From: Desulfobulbus sp.
GTDB taxonomy: Bacteria > Desulfobacterota > Desulfobulbia > Desulfobulbales > Desulfobulbaceae
DNA length: 32,778 bases
Reading direction: 5' to 3'
Assembly: GCF_030824455.1 (NCBI RefSeq)
Contig: NZ_JAVBXR010000115.1
Location: 1-32,778, forward strand
The notes beneath the pieces were generated by a model. It was not told the origin of the DNA. It did no database searches and saw nothing but the letters and a program-made list of their open reading frames with translations. Of the stretch, positions 8,145-19,822 are shown in pieces (the stretch's first letter is position 1; the number at the start of each line of letters is the position of its first letter). The position numbers and the translations under genes were made by a program.

Positions 8145-8603
8145 TCAGCGCGGCCAGCGTAGTTCGGTCAACAAGGCATAGACGGCCTGATAGATTCTGG
8201 GTTCGCTGCTTGCCCGCGTTCCGGCTATGTTCAGCACCTCGGGCCGCAGGTTTTGGAGCCATTTTTCCACCATGATTGCTGCTTTCGGGCCGGCGATCAG
8301 CTCGAAATCGATATGCAGGCAGGGGCGGTTGTGGCGAATGGCTAGGGCTTCGGTCAGGGCGGATCCTCCGGACAGGGGGCCGAAAGAAAACAGCAGCGTG
8401 GCGTCGGCGGCTACGATGTTTTTTTCGGTGCGGTCCCTATAGCGAGGCGACGGCAATTCGTGCAGGGCATACCGCCGCGGCAAGGGGCCGTCTTCGGTTT
8501 TTCGGCCTTTCGGCGCCCAGCCGCCATGGGGCATGTCGAGGGCAATGGCGGCATCAAGAGCGGCTCGGTCGGCTCCTGTCTGTCCTCCTGAAATGATTTT
8601 CAT
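8145..8603 (-). CDS. SLOG-fold 'putative molybdenum carrier' protein
   Basis: A 152-residue Rossmann-like protein. The N-terminus MKIISGGQTGADRAALDAAI is the glycine-rich nucleotide-binding loop of the family called putative molybdenum carrier (YpsA/SLOG superfamily), followed by GGWAPKGRKTEDG and Y-x-L-x-E. The second half includes TLLFSFGPLSGGSALT, the other half of the nucleotide pocket. SLOG proteins bind nucleotide-derived ligands. The molybdenum link is historical, and the actual ligand of this subgroup is unclear to me. The frame is open for another 56 codons upstream, but those residues look non-coding (basic, repetitive) and conservation starts at ATG 8603. No strong ribosome site. 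Confidence 0.8.
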   Translation of the reverse strand: MKIISGGQTGADRAALDAAIALDMPHGGWAPKGRKTEDGPLPRRYALHELPSPRYRDRTEKNIVAADATLLFSFGPLSGGSALTEALAIRHNRPCLHIDFELIAGPKAAIMVEKWLQNLRPEVLNIAGTRASSEPRIYQAVYALLTELRWPR

Positions 8604-8667
8604 CACAAGGATGGCGTGGTGGGTAAAACGCTGGCGCAAGCCAAGTTTGCGCCGGGAAAGGCGTTGC

Positions 8668-8694
8668 CGCCAAGAAGGCCTCGCAGCCTTGGCG
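8668..8694. repeat. GC-rich inverted repeat in gene-free stretch
   Basis: CGCCAAG (8668-8674) and CTTGGCG (8688-8694) form a 7-bp stem around an inner AAGGC/GCCTT alternative. It lies in the 8604-8939 gene-free stretch, in the leader of the minus-strand SLOG gene if that transcript starts further upstream. There is no T run on either side, so it is not a simple terminator. Confidence 0.35.
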
Positions 8695-8732
8695 CGCGCC
8701 GGTTTGTGTGGCCCCAAAGGGCTCGGATGGCT

Positions 8733-8766
8733 GGTGTTAGCATTGGATAAATCGCAACACCAATGC
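8733..8766. repeat. Interleaved inverted repeats
   Basis: GGTGTT (8733-8738) is complementary to AACACC (8756-8761), while GCATTGG (8740-8746) is complementary to CCAATGC (8760-8766). The two pairings cross, so they could form a pseudoknot, two alternative hairpins, or operator half-sites between the divergent SLOG and MepK-like genes. Confidence 0.4.
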
Positions 8767-8824
8767 AACATTTTGAATTTACGTGTTTTTTTTCGAGAAG
8801 TTGCATTTTTTTACATTCAATTTC

Positions 8825-8853
8825 TTGACAAGGCGGATTTCGTACATTTTAAT
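8825..8853 (+). promoter_or_regulatory. Strong sigma-70 promoter for the MepK-like gene
   Basis: A consensus TTGACA (8825-8830), 17-base spacer and TTTAAT (8848-8853), 87 bases before the start codon. The leader has a weak CCAC/GTGG hairpin followed by seven T (about 8874-8897), which might attenuate transcription. Confidence 0.7.
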
Positions 8854-8939
8854 GAGGACCAATTTGGGCTGCAACCACTCAGCGTGGGTGTTTTTTTGTC
8901 TGGATGACAAACGAGATAAACCCTTGAACAAAGAGGAAA

Positions 8940-9506
8940 ATGGTTACAGATAAAAGTATTCAACCGATTTCGTCCCGTCGATCTTTCCTGCTAAAATCAA
9001 CACAAATTGTTCTTGGCTTGGCAGTGGTTTCCACTCCGAGCATCAGTTGTGCAAAGGCTCTGGGCAAACGGTCCCTGGCTTTCTATCACACTCATACGCA
9101 GCAGGAACTTATCCTGACCTACGCTTGGGGGAAGACCTACAATCCCAAGGCGTTGGCGCAAATAAATCAATTTCTCCGGGACTACCAAACCGGACAAACC
9201 CACCCCATTGATCCGCGGCTTCTTGACATCCTCTGGGGCATCCAGGGGGAGATGGGCCGCAAGGGCGTGTATGAAGTGATTTCAGGCTTTCGCTCGCCGA
9301 AGACCAACGGCAAGTTGCGGCGCACCAGTTCCGGCGTGGCTGGCCACAGTTTGCATATGAAAGGCCAAGCCATTGACGTGCGCTTTTCTGGGGGCGACAC
9401 CGATCAGATTCAGCAGTGCGCCTTGGAGATGCGCTCCGGCGGCGTTGGCTATTACGCCAAGGCCGATTTTGTCCACCTGGACACCGGAGAGTTCCGGACC
9501 TGGTAA
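8940..9506 (+). CDS. Tat-exported DUF882/MepK-like murein peptidase
   Basis: A 188-residue periplasmic protein. The N-terminus SSRRSFLLKS is a twin-arginine signal (R13 R14), followed by a Leu/Val-rich core and a cleavage region near residues 37-40. The catalytic domain shows the LAS/M15 metallopeptidase pattern: SGFRSPKTN, GHSLHMKGQAIDVR (H139 and D146 as zinc ligands) and FVHLD (H179). Relatives such as E. coli MepK (YcbK) cleave peptidoglycan cross-links so that the wall can expand. The start follows AGAGGAAA with good spacing and a consensus promoter. It converges with comF across 60 bases without an obvious terminator. Confidence 0.88.
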   Translation: MVTDKSIQPISSRRSFLLKSTQIVLGLAVVSTPSISCAKALGKRSLAFYHTHTQQELILTYAWGKTYNPKALAQINQFLRDYQTGQTHPIDPRLLDILWGIQGEMGRKGVYEVISGFRSPKTNGKLRRTSSGVAGHSLHMKGQAIDVRFSGGDTDQIQQCALEMRSGGVGYYAKADFVHLDTGEFRTW

Positions 9507-9537
9507 CTCCGAAATCGCTGCGGGAATCGCCTGCTCT

Positions 9538-9620
9538 TTCTTGCCGCGCCCCCGTCGCGCTCCTTTTTACCTGGCGAGACTTCTTGCCAGGGTGAACACC
9601 TCGATTCTTGCCGCGCCCCC
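9538..9620. repeat. 16-base direct repeat at the comF 3' end
   Basis: TTCTTGCCGCGCCCCC occurs at 9538-9553, beyond the comF stop, and again at 9605-9620 inside the last codons of comF, 67 bases apart. It may be a short tandem duplication or chance in GC-rich DNA. Confidence 0.4.
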
Positions 9621-10286
9621 AGCTCTCAGGATTGTGCTGCATTCCTGGACGGTGCTGCCGGTGGTGAAGACGTCGTCGACCAGCAGCACCCGCTTGCCTG
9701 TTACGCCTCCAGATTGGGCAAGGGTGAACACCTTGCGAAGATTGGTTCGCCGCTCCTTGCCGCTCAACTGCGATTGGGGCGTGGTCAAACGGGTGCGCGC
9801 CAGCAGTTCGGTGTTGATTTTGTCGCGCCACTGGGGAAAACAGCCCTTGGCCAGCACCAGGGCTTGATTGAATCCCCGCTCGCGCAGTCGATTCGGGTGC
9901 AGGGGGACCGGCAGCACGAGATCGGGTTCGCCCAGTTGCCCCAGGCAGTCGGACCCGGCCGTCAAGGCTTCCAGGCTGGCAACCGCAGGCAGGTTGCCGC
10001 CGAACTTCAGGGCGAGGATGATGTTGGCGACAGGCGGTTGGTAAAAGAGCAGGGAGCGGGCCGCGTCAAAGGCGTAGCGGTTGTTCAGACAGGCCCCGCA
10101 GAGATGATCCCCGCCGGCGACATGCGGCGTGCCGCAGCAGGGGCACAGGGGAGAGCGGATAAAGGCGAGCTCCGCCTGGCAGTCGGCGCAAAAAAGCGGC
10201 GGCCGGGAATGATCCAGCCGCCGCTCGCACCCCAAACACGCAGGCGGGAACAACAGATCTTTGAGGGCCTCGAACAAAGAGGTCAC
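9567..10286 (-). CDS. comF: ComF family phosphoribosyltransferase-like protein
   Basis: A 239-residue ComF protein. The N-terminal zinc-binding part holds four Cys pairs: CLGC, CADC, CPCC and CGAC (residues about 18-66). The C-terminal half is a type I phosphoribosyltransferase fold with the PRPP loop VLLVDDVFTTGSTV and LPVPLHPNRLRERGFNQA. In naturally transformable bacteria ComF acts in DNA uptake on the cytoplasmic side; in other bacteria its role is unsettled. The start is GTG 10286, 12 bases after the icd stop, so it is probably translated from the icd transcript. Length and motifs are normal for the family. Confidence 0.92.
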   Translation of the reverse strand: MTSLFEALKDLLFPPACLGCERRLDHSRPPLFCADCQAELAFIRSPLCPCCGTPHVAGGDHLCGACLNNRYAFDAARSLLFYQPPVANIILALKFGGNLPAVASLEALTAGSDCLGQLGEPDLVLPVPLHPNRLRERGFNQALVLAKGCFPQWRDKINTELLARTRLTTPQSQLSGKERRTNLRKVFTLAQSGGVTGKRVLLVDDVFTTGSTVQECSTILRAGGAARIEVFTLARSLAR

Positions 10287-10298
10287 CCGGCCGAGCGT

Positions 10299-11516
10299 TT
10301 ACATGTTGTTGATAATGGCGCTGCCAAAGGCGGAGCAGGAAAGTTCCGTGGCCCCTTCCATCAGGCGAGCCAAATCGTAGGTCACCGTTTTTTTCGAAAT
10401 GGTCGTTTCCAGCGCGGTCTTGATCAGCTCGGCCGCCTCTTTCCAGCCGATATATTCCAGCATCATGACGCCGGAAAGAAGAAGCGAGCCAGGGTTGACC
10501 TTGTCGAGACCGGCGTATTTCGGGGCTGTCCCATGGGTGGCCTCGAACAGGGCCACGCCGTCGCCGATGTTGGCGCCGGGGGCGATGCCCAGCCCGCCGA
10601 CCTGGGCGGCGAGGGCGTCGGACATGTAATCGCCGTTGAGGTTGGGCATGGCCAGCACCGAATACTCGCTGGGACGCAGCAGAATCTGCTGGAACATGGC
10701 GTCGGCGATTCGGTCTTTCATCACAATTTTTCCTTCCGGGATCAGGCCATTGTGCTGTTCCCAGAGCGCCGCCTCGGTGATCACCGAGTCCCCGAATTCC
10801 TCGGCCGCCAGTTCGTATCCCCAGTTGCGAAAGGCCCCTTCGGTGAACTTCATGATGTTGCCCTTATGCACCAGGGTGACGGAATCGCGGCCCTCGTCCA
10901 GCGCGTATTGAATGGCCTTGCGCACCAGCCGCTTGGCCCCGAATTCTGAAATCGGCTTGATGCCGATGCCTGAGTTGTCGCGGATGGAGGCGCCCATTTC
11001 GTTGCGCAGAAATTCAATCACCCGGTTCGCCTTTTCGGTTCCAGCCTGCCATTCGATGCCGGCGTACACGTCCTCGGTGTTTTCCCGAAAGATCACCATG
11101 TCGACCAGCCCCGGCTCCTTGACCGGCGAGACCACGCCGCGGTAGTAGCGAACCGGGCGGACGCAGGCGTACAGATCAAGCACCTGGCGCAGAGCCACGT
11201 TGAGACTGCGCATGCCTTCGCCGACCGGGGTGGTCAGCGGCCCCTTGATGCTGACCACATATTTTTTCAAGGCGTCGATGGTTTCGCGCGGCAGCCACTC
11301 GCCGGTGGTCTGGAACGCTTTTTCACCGGCAAGGATCTCCAACCATTCGATTTTTCTGGTTCCGCCATAGCTTCTGGCCACAGCGGCATCCAGGACTTTT
11401 TGCGCTGCGGCCCAGATGTCCGGCCCTGTTCCATCGCCTTCGATGAACGGAATAATAGGGTGAGCCGGCACATTCAGCGATCCGTCAGCTTTGATGGTTA
11501 TGATGTCTGCAGCCAA
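10299..11516 (-). CDS. icd: NADP-dependent isocitrate dehydrogenase
   Basis: A 405-residue enzyme that converts isocitrate to 2-oxoglutarate and CO2 with NADP. Seen motifs: [14 protein letters not shown] (N-terminal), RSLNVALRQ (substrate serine and arginine), [26 protein letters not shown], the isocitrate/metal aspartates in [12 protein letters not shown], and [17 protein letters not shown]. The Lys-Tyr pair in the last one marks NADP use in the E. coli-type enzyme. The start is a TTG at 11516 with a good AAGGAG site (11523-11528, spacing 6). The frame continues upstream, but those residues are not family-like and overlap the promoter. First gene of icd-comF. Confidence 0.96.
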   Translation of the reverse strand: MAADIITIKADGSLNVPAHPIIPFIEGDGTGPDIWAAAQKVLDAAVARSYGGTRKIEWLEILAGEKAFQTTGEWLPRETIDALKKYVVSIKGPLTTPVGEGMRSLNVALRQVLDLYACVRPVRYYRGVVSPVKEPGLVDMVIFRENTEDVYAGIEWQAGTEKANRVIEFLRNEMGASIRDNSGIGIKPISEFGAKRLVRKAIQYALDEGRDSVTLVHKGNIMKFTEGAFRNWGYELAAEEFGDSVITEAALWEQHNGLIPEGKIVMKDRIADAMFQQILLRPSEYSVLAMPNLNGDYMSDALAAQVGGLGIAPGANIGDGVALFEATHGTAPKYAGLDKVNPGSLLLSGVMMLEYIGWKEAAELIKTALETTISKKTVTYDLARLMEGATELSCSAFGSAIINNM

Positions 11517-11595
11517 AGTAGACTCCTTGAGAGGTGACAAGTCTGTGTATATGCAATGAAGTTGCCTTTCGTGACCAGAGGCCAAAAGACGCAGG

Positions 11596-11624
11596 AGTAT
11601 ATTCGATTGGCGAACTCCCGTCAA
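11596..11624 (-). promoter_or_regulatory. Sigma-70 promoter for icd-comF
   Basis: On the minus strand TTGACG (11619-11624), a 17-base spacer and TATACT (11596-11601), giving a leader of about 75 bases before the TTG start. Confidence 0.6.
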
Positions 11625-11680
11625 TCCCGCCGAACTGACGTCGGCAAATCCTTTCGGGGGCCTGCGGCGGATGTAAGTGC

Positions 11681-11709
11681 TTGCTCTTCTTGCGGGCGCC
11701 TGCTAAATA
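11681..11709 (+). promoter_or_regulatory. Candidate promoter for the acyltransferase gene
   Basis: TTGCTC (11681-11686), 17 bases, then TAAATA (11704-11709) with an upstream TGC extended -10 element, about 95 bases before the ATG. Confidence 0.42.
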
Positions 11710-11803
11710 CGTGCTGCCCGCTCTCTCCGCCGCTTCGGCGTCGAGCCCACGGTTCCTTGCTCGGCCTCGGTGGCGGTCATTTCAACTTTTCGGCACGGTA
11801 CGC

Positions 11804-12538
11804 ATGTCGCTATTGCAATTTCTCCGAGGCGTGTGGACGCTTGTCCTTGCGCCGCCGCTGACCTTTATCGTGTCGGCGCTTTCTTTGCTCGATTTAATGT
11901 GGTTTCGCAAGTCGGAAATCAAGGCCCAGGTTTTTCCTCGCTATTGGGGGCGAACGCTTTGCCGCCTTGCCGGCGTCCGGGTGCAGGTGACCGGGATGGA
12001 GCAGCTTGATCCCAACCAAACCTACATCTTTGCCGGCAACCACTGCAGCCAGTACGACATCTTTGCCTTCCAGGGGTATTTTCCCCATGATTTCCGCTGG
12101 ATCGCCAAAAAGGAATTGTTTCGCATCCCCCTTTTTGGTCAAGCCATGCACCGGGTCGGGTACATTCCCATAGATCGGTCCCATGGCCGCCAGGCGTTGA
12201 AAAGTCTGGATGAGGCGGCCAAGCGGATTGCGTCGGGCAGTTCCGTGCTCATTTTTCCCGAAGGCACCCGCAGCGACGACGGCATGCTGCACGAATTCAA
12301 GACCGGGGCGGTGATGCTGGCAATCAAGGCCGGCGTGCCCATTGTGCCGCTTGGCTTCAACGGTTCGTACGAGGTGCTGGCGAAGGGAACGTTCTTGCCG
12401 CGCAGCGGCGAGATCACCATTCGCGTTGGGCCGCCGCTAGCCACCGGACACTACAAAAGCGTCGACAAGCAGGCGCTTGCCGGAGAGTTGCATGCGGCGG
12501 TGGAAAAATTGCTTGAAGAGCGGTACCTCCCTCGCTGA
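11804..12538 (+). CDS. plsC: 1-acyl-sn-glycerol-3-phosphate acyltransferase
   Basis: A 244-residue membrane-bound acyltransferase. An N-terminal hydrophobic segment (about residues 9-31) is followed by the catalytic NHCSQYD motif (H80-x4-D85), the glycerol-phosphate-binding FPEGTRS (151-157) and VPIVPLGFNGSYE. The enzyme adds the second acyl chain to lysophosphatidic acid in phospholipid synthesis. ATG 11804 was chosen because the family's N-terminus fits; an upstream frame extension from a TTG at 11681 is really the -35 box. No clear ribosome site is seen. It lies before bamA with 242 bases between them that contain a bamA promoter. Confidence 0.88.
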   Translation: MSLLQFLRGVWTLVLAPPLTFIVSALSLLDLMWFRKSEIKAQVFPRYWGRTLCRLAGVRVQVTGMEQLDPNQTYIFAGNHCSQYDIFAFQGYFPHDFRWIAKKELFRIPLFGQAMHRVGYIPIDRSHGRQALKSLDEAAKRIASGSSVLIFPEGTRSDDGMLHEFKTGAVMLAIKAGVPIVPLGFNGSYEVLAKGTFLPRSGEITIRVGPPLATGHYKSVDKQALAGELHAAVEKLLEERYLPR

Positions 12539-12629
12539 CCCTTGCCGCCTGCGTCGTTTTTTCAGCTCCCAAAGGCCGCCGACGGCGGCTGCAAATGTGG
12601 CGGCGAGCGACATTAGAAGACAGAATTTC

Positions 12630-12657
12630 TTGCAAAAACAACGAAACCTGTCATAAT
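12630..12657 (+). promoter_or_regulatory. Candidate promoter for bamA-mfd-yrfG
   Basis: TTGCAA (12630-12635), 16-base spacer, CATAAT (12652-12657). TTGCAA with TAATGA and an 18-base spacer is the alternative. It lies about 125 bases before the bamA ATG. Confidence 0.45.
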
Positions 12658-12780
12658 GACCAGCAATTTGCGAGGAGATCAACCGGCGTCCTCTGGGGCG
12701 CCGCTTATTCCCTCTTTTGGCGGGCGGTTGTGTGCAGCGCACTCCCGGCAAAGGAACAGACTCAAACAGGAAAATTCCCC

Positions 12781-15462
12781 ATGCAGTCGACATCAAAAAC
12801 CCGGCTAACCCCCCTGACCTTTTCGGTTTTGTTCTGCGCTCTGCTCATCGGCTGCATCGCCGGCGCCTCCGGCGACGCCATGGCGCTGGAACAAAACACC
12901 ACCTTCCTGCCGTTTAGGATCAATGCCCCGGACGCCGCCAAAGTCGCCGGCCCGGCGGACAAGGCCCTGGAGCAGGAGGCGCAGGCCAAGGGGATGAAAA
13001 TGATGTCCCGCAGCCAGGCCGAAAAACTGATCAGCTACACCGGCGCCTGGCCGCCTCCCCCGGCAGCGCTTGCCAAGGCGGCGGAATCAACCGGGGCTGA
13101 CTACATCGTTGTCGGCAGTTTGAACAAGCTGGGGTCGCGGATCAGCATCGACTGCGCCATTGTCGACGTGCTCGCCCCCCATTCTCCCTATTCCGCGTTT
13201 CGTGAAGCGGACTCCCTGGACAGCCTGAACAAGGTGACCGGAGAGATCGTCGGCGCCATGCTGGCCCATTCCAACAGAAGCGCCACCGTCGCCTCCATCG
13301 CGCCGGAGGGCAATCAGCGCATCGATTCGGGGGCCATTCTCCAGAAAATCACCACCAAGCCCGGCGACCTCTACGATCCAACCACCCTGCGCCAGGATCT
13401 GAAGGCGGTCTTTGCCATGGGCTATTTCGACAATGTCGAGATTGACGCCAAGGACGCGGCAACCGGCAAGGCCGTCGTCTTCCGGGTGAAAGAGAAGCCG
13501 CTGGTCGGCAGCGTGGTCATTGCCGGCGCCGAAGAGATCAAAGAAGAGGACGTTCGCGACGCGGCCAGCATCAGCGTCAACTCCATTCTCAACCCGAACA
13601 AAGTCAACGAGGCGGTGCAGAAGGTCAGGGATCTCTACAAGTCGAAGGGCTACTACAATACCGAGGTCATCGCCAACATCAGCTATCCTGCAGACGCCAA
13701 CGCCGAGGTTCGGTTTGAGATAAAGGAAGGTGAGAAAATCACCATTGAAAAGATCGGGTTCTCGGGCAACAGCAGCTTTTCCGAAGACGAGCTGGAAGAC
13801 GCCATCCAAACCGGGACGCATAAATGGTGGCTCTCCTGGTTGACCGACGCCGGCGTGCTCAAAATGGAAATTCTCCGGCAGGACGCCGAGCGCGTTGCCG
13901 CCTTCTACCAGAACCACGGCTTTATCGAGGCTAAGGTCGGCGAGCCGATTGTTGAGCAGAAGGAAGACGCGCTGTTCGTGACCTTTCCGATTGACGAAGG
14001 CCCCCGGTACAAGGTGGGCACGGTGGACATCGACGGCGACCTGATCAAGGACAAGGGCGAGATGATCGCCGTGCTCAAGATTCGGGACGAGGAATTCCTC
14101 AATCGTCAGGTGCTGCGCGACGACGTCACCCGTCTTACCGACATGTACGCCGAGCAGGGCTACGCCTTTGCCGAGGTCAATCCCAAGGTCACCAAGGCCG
14201 AGGACGCCAAGCGGATCGACGTCGTGCTGCACGTTGAAAAAGGGGCCATGGCCTACATCAACCGGGTGGAAATTCAGGGCAACACCCGCACCCACGACAA
14301 CGTCATCCGCCGCGATCTCAAGGTGCAGGAGGGCGGACGTTTTGATTCCAAGGCCATCCGGACCTCGACCCAGAAGTTGAATCGTCTGGGCTTTTTTGAA
14401 GAGGTGAACGTCACCCCCAAACCCACCATGATCGAGAACCAGATGGACGTGGTGGTGGACGTCAAAGAAAAGTCCACCGGCCAGTTCAGCGTCGGCGCCG
14501 GGTATTCTTCGTCTGAGAATGTGTTGTTCATGGGCGAAATCTCGGAAGACAACATCTTCGGCACCGGCAACAAACTGTCGCTGGCCGCCAGCACCAGCAG
14601 CAAGAGCACCAAATACAACATGAACTTCACCAATCCGCGCCTGTACGACTCCCAGGTGTCGGGCAGCGTGGATTTGTTCAACTGGGAACGGGAATACGAC
14701 GACTTCACCAAGGACTCCACCGGCTCTACGTTGCGGCTGGGGCATCCGCTGGTTGAAGAGTGGCGGATCTATTACGGCTACACCATTTCCGACACCGACA
14801 TCACCGACATCGACGACGACGTGTCCGAGTATATTCGCCGCTCCGCCGATATTCACATCACCAGCATGGCCGAGGTTTCCCTGGTGCGCGACACCCGCGA
14901 CAAGAATTTCTCGCCGACCAAGGGTTCGCGCAACAGCATCAGCGTCGATTACGCCGGCGGACCGCTGGGCGGCGACGCTGAGTTCACCAAATTGGAAGGT
15001 TCTTCGTCCTGGTACTTCCCGATGATCTGGAGCACGGTCTTCCATGTGAAAGGTTCGGCCGGGCAGGCCTTTGAAAATGAAGACGGCAAATTGCCGGTGT
15101 ACGAGCATTTTTTCCTGGGCGGCATGAACTCGATCCGTGGTTTTGAGTCGTCTTCCATCAGCCCCATTGACCCGGCAACCGGCGACAAGATCGGCGGCGA
15201 CAAGATGTGGTACGGCAACGTCTCCATCATTTTTCCGCTGATCAAGGATATGGGCATGGACGGCGAAATCTTCCATGACTTCGGCAACGTCTACGACGTC
15301 GACGACAGTTGGGATTTCAGCGACTATAAAAAGACCGCCGGCGTCGGCGTTCTCTGGGCCTCTCCGCTTGGTCCGCTGAGACTGGCGTTCGGCTTCAATC
15401 TCGACAAGCAGGACGATGAGGACAGTTCCAACTGGGATTTCAGCATGGGTGGCTCCTTCTGA
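12781..15462 (+). CDS. bamA: Outer membrane assembly protein BamA with extra N-terminal domain
   Basis: An 893-residue Omp85 protein that inserts beta-barrels into the outer membrane. After the signal peptide (AMA-LE site at residue 35, although an LIGC lipobox-like string ends at Cys25) comes an unusual domain, residues about 39-150. It has an alpha/beta pattern with GADYIVVGSLNKLGSRISID, resembling CsgG/FlgO/TolB-N type domains. Five POTRA repeats follow (about 165-565), then a 16-strand barrel with the Omp85 IRGF motif at 785-788 and a final Phe. E. coli BamA is about 810 residues, so the extension explains the difference. The start follows AGGAAAA; upstream in-frame codons lie in the promoter region. 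Stop to mfd is 34 bases. Confidence 0.95.
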   Translation: MQSTSKTRLTPLTFSVLFCALLIGCIAGASGDAMALEQNTTFLPFRINAPDAAKVAGPADKALEQEAQAKGMKMMSRSQAEKLISYTGAWPPPPAALAKAAESTGADYIVVGSLNKLGSRISIDCAIVDVLAPHSPYSAFREADSLDSLNKVTGEIVGAMLAHSNRSATVASIAPEGNQRIDSGAILQKITTKPGDLYDPTTLRQDLKAVFAMGYFDNVEIDAKDAATGKAVVFRVKEKPLVGSVVIAGAEEIKEEDVRDAASISVNSILNPNKVNEAVQKVRDLYKSKGYYNTEVIANISYPADANAEVRFEIKEGEKITIEKIGFSGNSSFSEDELEDAIQTGTHKWWLSWLTDAGVLKMEILRQDAERVAAFYQNHGFIEAKVGEPIVEQKEDALFVTFPIDEGPRYKVGTVDIDGDLIKDKGEMIAVLKIRDEEFLNRQVLRDDVTRLTDMYAEQGYAFAEVNPKVTKAEDAKRIDVVLHVEKGAMAYINRVEIQGNTRTHDNVIRRDLKVQEGGRFDSKAIRTSTQKLNRLGFFEEVNVTPKPTMIENQMDVVVDVKEKSTGQFSVGAGYSSSENVLFMGEISEDNIFGTGNKLSLAASTSSKSTKYNMNFTNPRLYDSQVSGSVDLFNWEREYDDFTKDSTGSTLRLGHPLVEEWRIYYGYTISDTDITDIDDDVSEYIRRSADIHITSMAEVSLVRDTRDKNFSPTKGSRNSISVDYAGGPLGGDAEFTKLEGSSSWYFPMIWSTVFHVKGSAGQAFENEDGKLPVYEHFFLGGMNSIRGFESSSISPIDPATGDKIGGDKMWYGNVSIIFPLIKDMGMDGEIFHDFGNVYDVDDSWDFSDYKKTAGVGVLWASPLGPLRLAFGFNLDKQDDEDSSNWDFSMGGSF

Positions 15463-15496
15463 TGGCCACAGCCTGATGTTAATCTGACCGCTGTTC

Positions 15497-19026
<3,530 letters not shown>

Positions 19027-19030
<4 letters not shown>

Positions 19031-19719
19031 ACAGCACGCCCCTTTATTGTGAAAAAATTTTTCCGATCTTCCCGTGGGACAACATCGACACCGTGCTTCT
19101 GGACATGGACGGCACCCTGCTCGACAAGCATTTTGACGATTACTTCTGGGAGCAGTACCTGCCCGAGCACTACAGCCTGCTGCACGACATCTCGGTGGAC
19201 GAGGCTAGAGGCCAGCTGCTGGCGAGGTATCACAAGGTTAAGGACACCCTGGACTGGGCGGATCTCAATTTCTGGTCCCGTGAGTTGGGCATGGATTTGC
19301 AGGAATTGAAGCTGCGGATCAACCACCTGATCGGCGTTCACCCCTATGTGATTGAATTTTTGGAATACTGCCTGAAAAATCGAAAAAAACTCTATCTGAT
19401 CACCAACGCCCATTCCAGCACCCTGTCGATCAAGCTGGAAAAAACAGCCCTTGGCCCTTGGTTTGACCGGATTGTCTGCGCCGAGGAGGTGGGGTTGGCC
19501 AAGGAGGATCCGCTATTTTGGGACCGTCTGGAGCAGCAGCTTGCCTTTGATCGCACCCGGACCCTTTTGGTCGACGACACGGAAAAGGTGCTGTTCGCCG
19601 CGCAAACGCACGGGCTGGCCTATCTGCTGTATGTGGCGCGGCCAAGCAGTCGCCAACGGGTGCAGTATTCTTGCAACTTCCCCTCCATCGAATATTTCAA
19701 GGAACTGCTGCCCCGATAA
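19027..19719 (+). CDS. yrfG: HAD hydrolase, YrfG-like GMP/IMP nucleotidase
   Basis: A 230-residue haloacid dehalogenase-like phosphatase. The nucleophile motif is LLDMDGTLLD (D26, acid/base D28), motif II is ITNAH, the motif III lysine is in LAKEDPLFW, and motif IV is LLVDDTEK. The sequence around DYFWEQYLPE, YHKVKDTLDW and KLEKTALGPW matches what I remember of E. coli YrfG, a purine 5'-nucleotidase acting on GMP and IMP. It overlaps mfd by ATGA and follows AAGGAA in the mfd end, so it belongs to the bamA-mfd unit. Substrate is inferred from similarity. Confidence 0.85.
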
Positions 19720-19737
19720 GGGCCGTCCGGCCGGCGG

Positions 19738-19775
19738 AATAAAAAAAGCCGCCCCGCTTTAACGCGGGACGGCTT
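19738..19775 (-). terminator. Intrinsic terminator of the minus-strand coiled-coil gene
   Basis: A 12-bp stem with one mismatch (19746-19757 with 19764-19775) and a 6-base loop. Read on the minus strand it is followed by seven T (19741-19747), so it stops the gene ending at 19823. On the plus strand no T run follows. Confidence 0.75.
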
Positions 19776-19822
19776 GGTACAACGGCGGCTTGGTCCAGAC
19801 AAACGCCTTTCGGCGTCGAGAC

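Noticed and set aside
9714..10949. 411-codon plus-strand frame across comF and icd
   Set aside because: It covers two recognisable minus-strand genes and their junction, and has no family features.
11681..11803. Upstream extension of the acyltransferase from a TTG
   Set aside because: The TTG is part of a well-spaced promoter (-35 box), and the added residues are not family-like.
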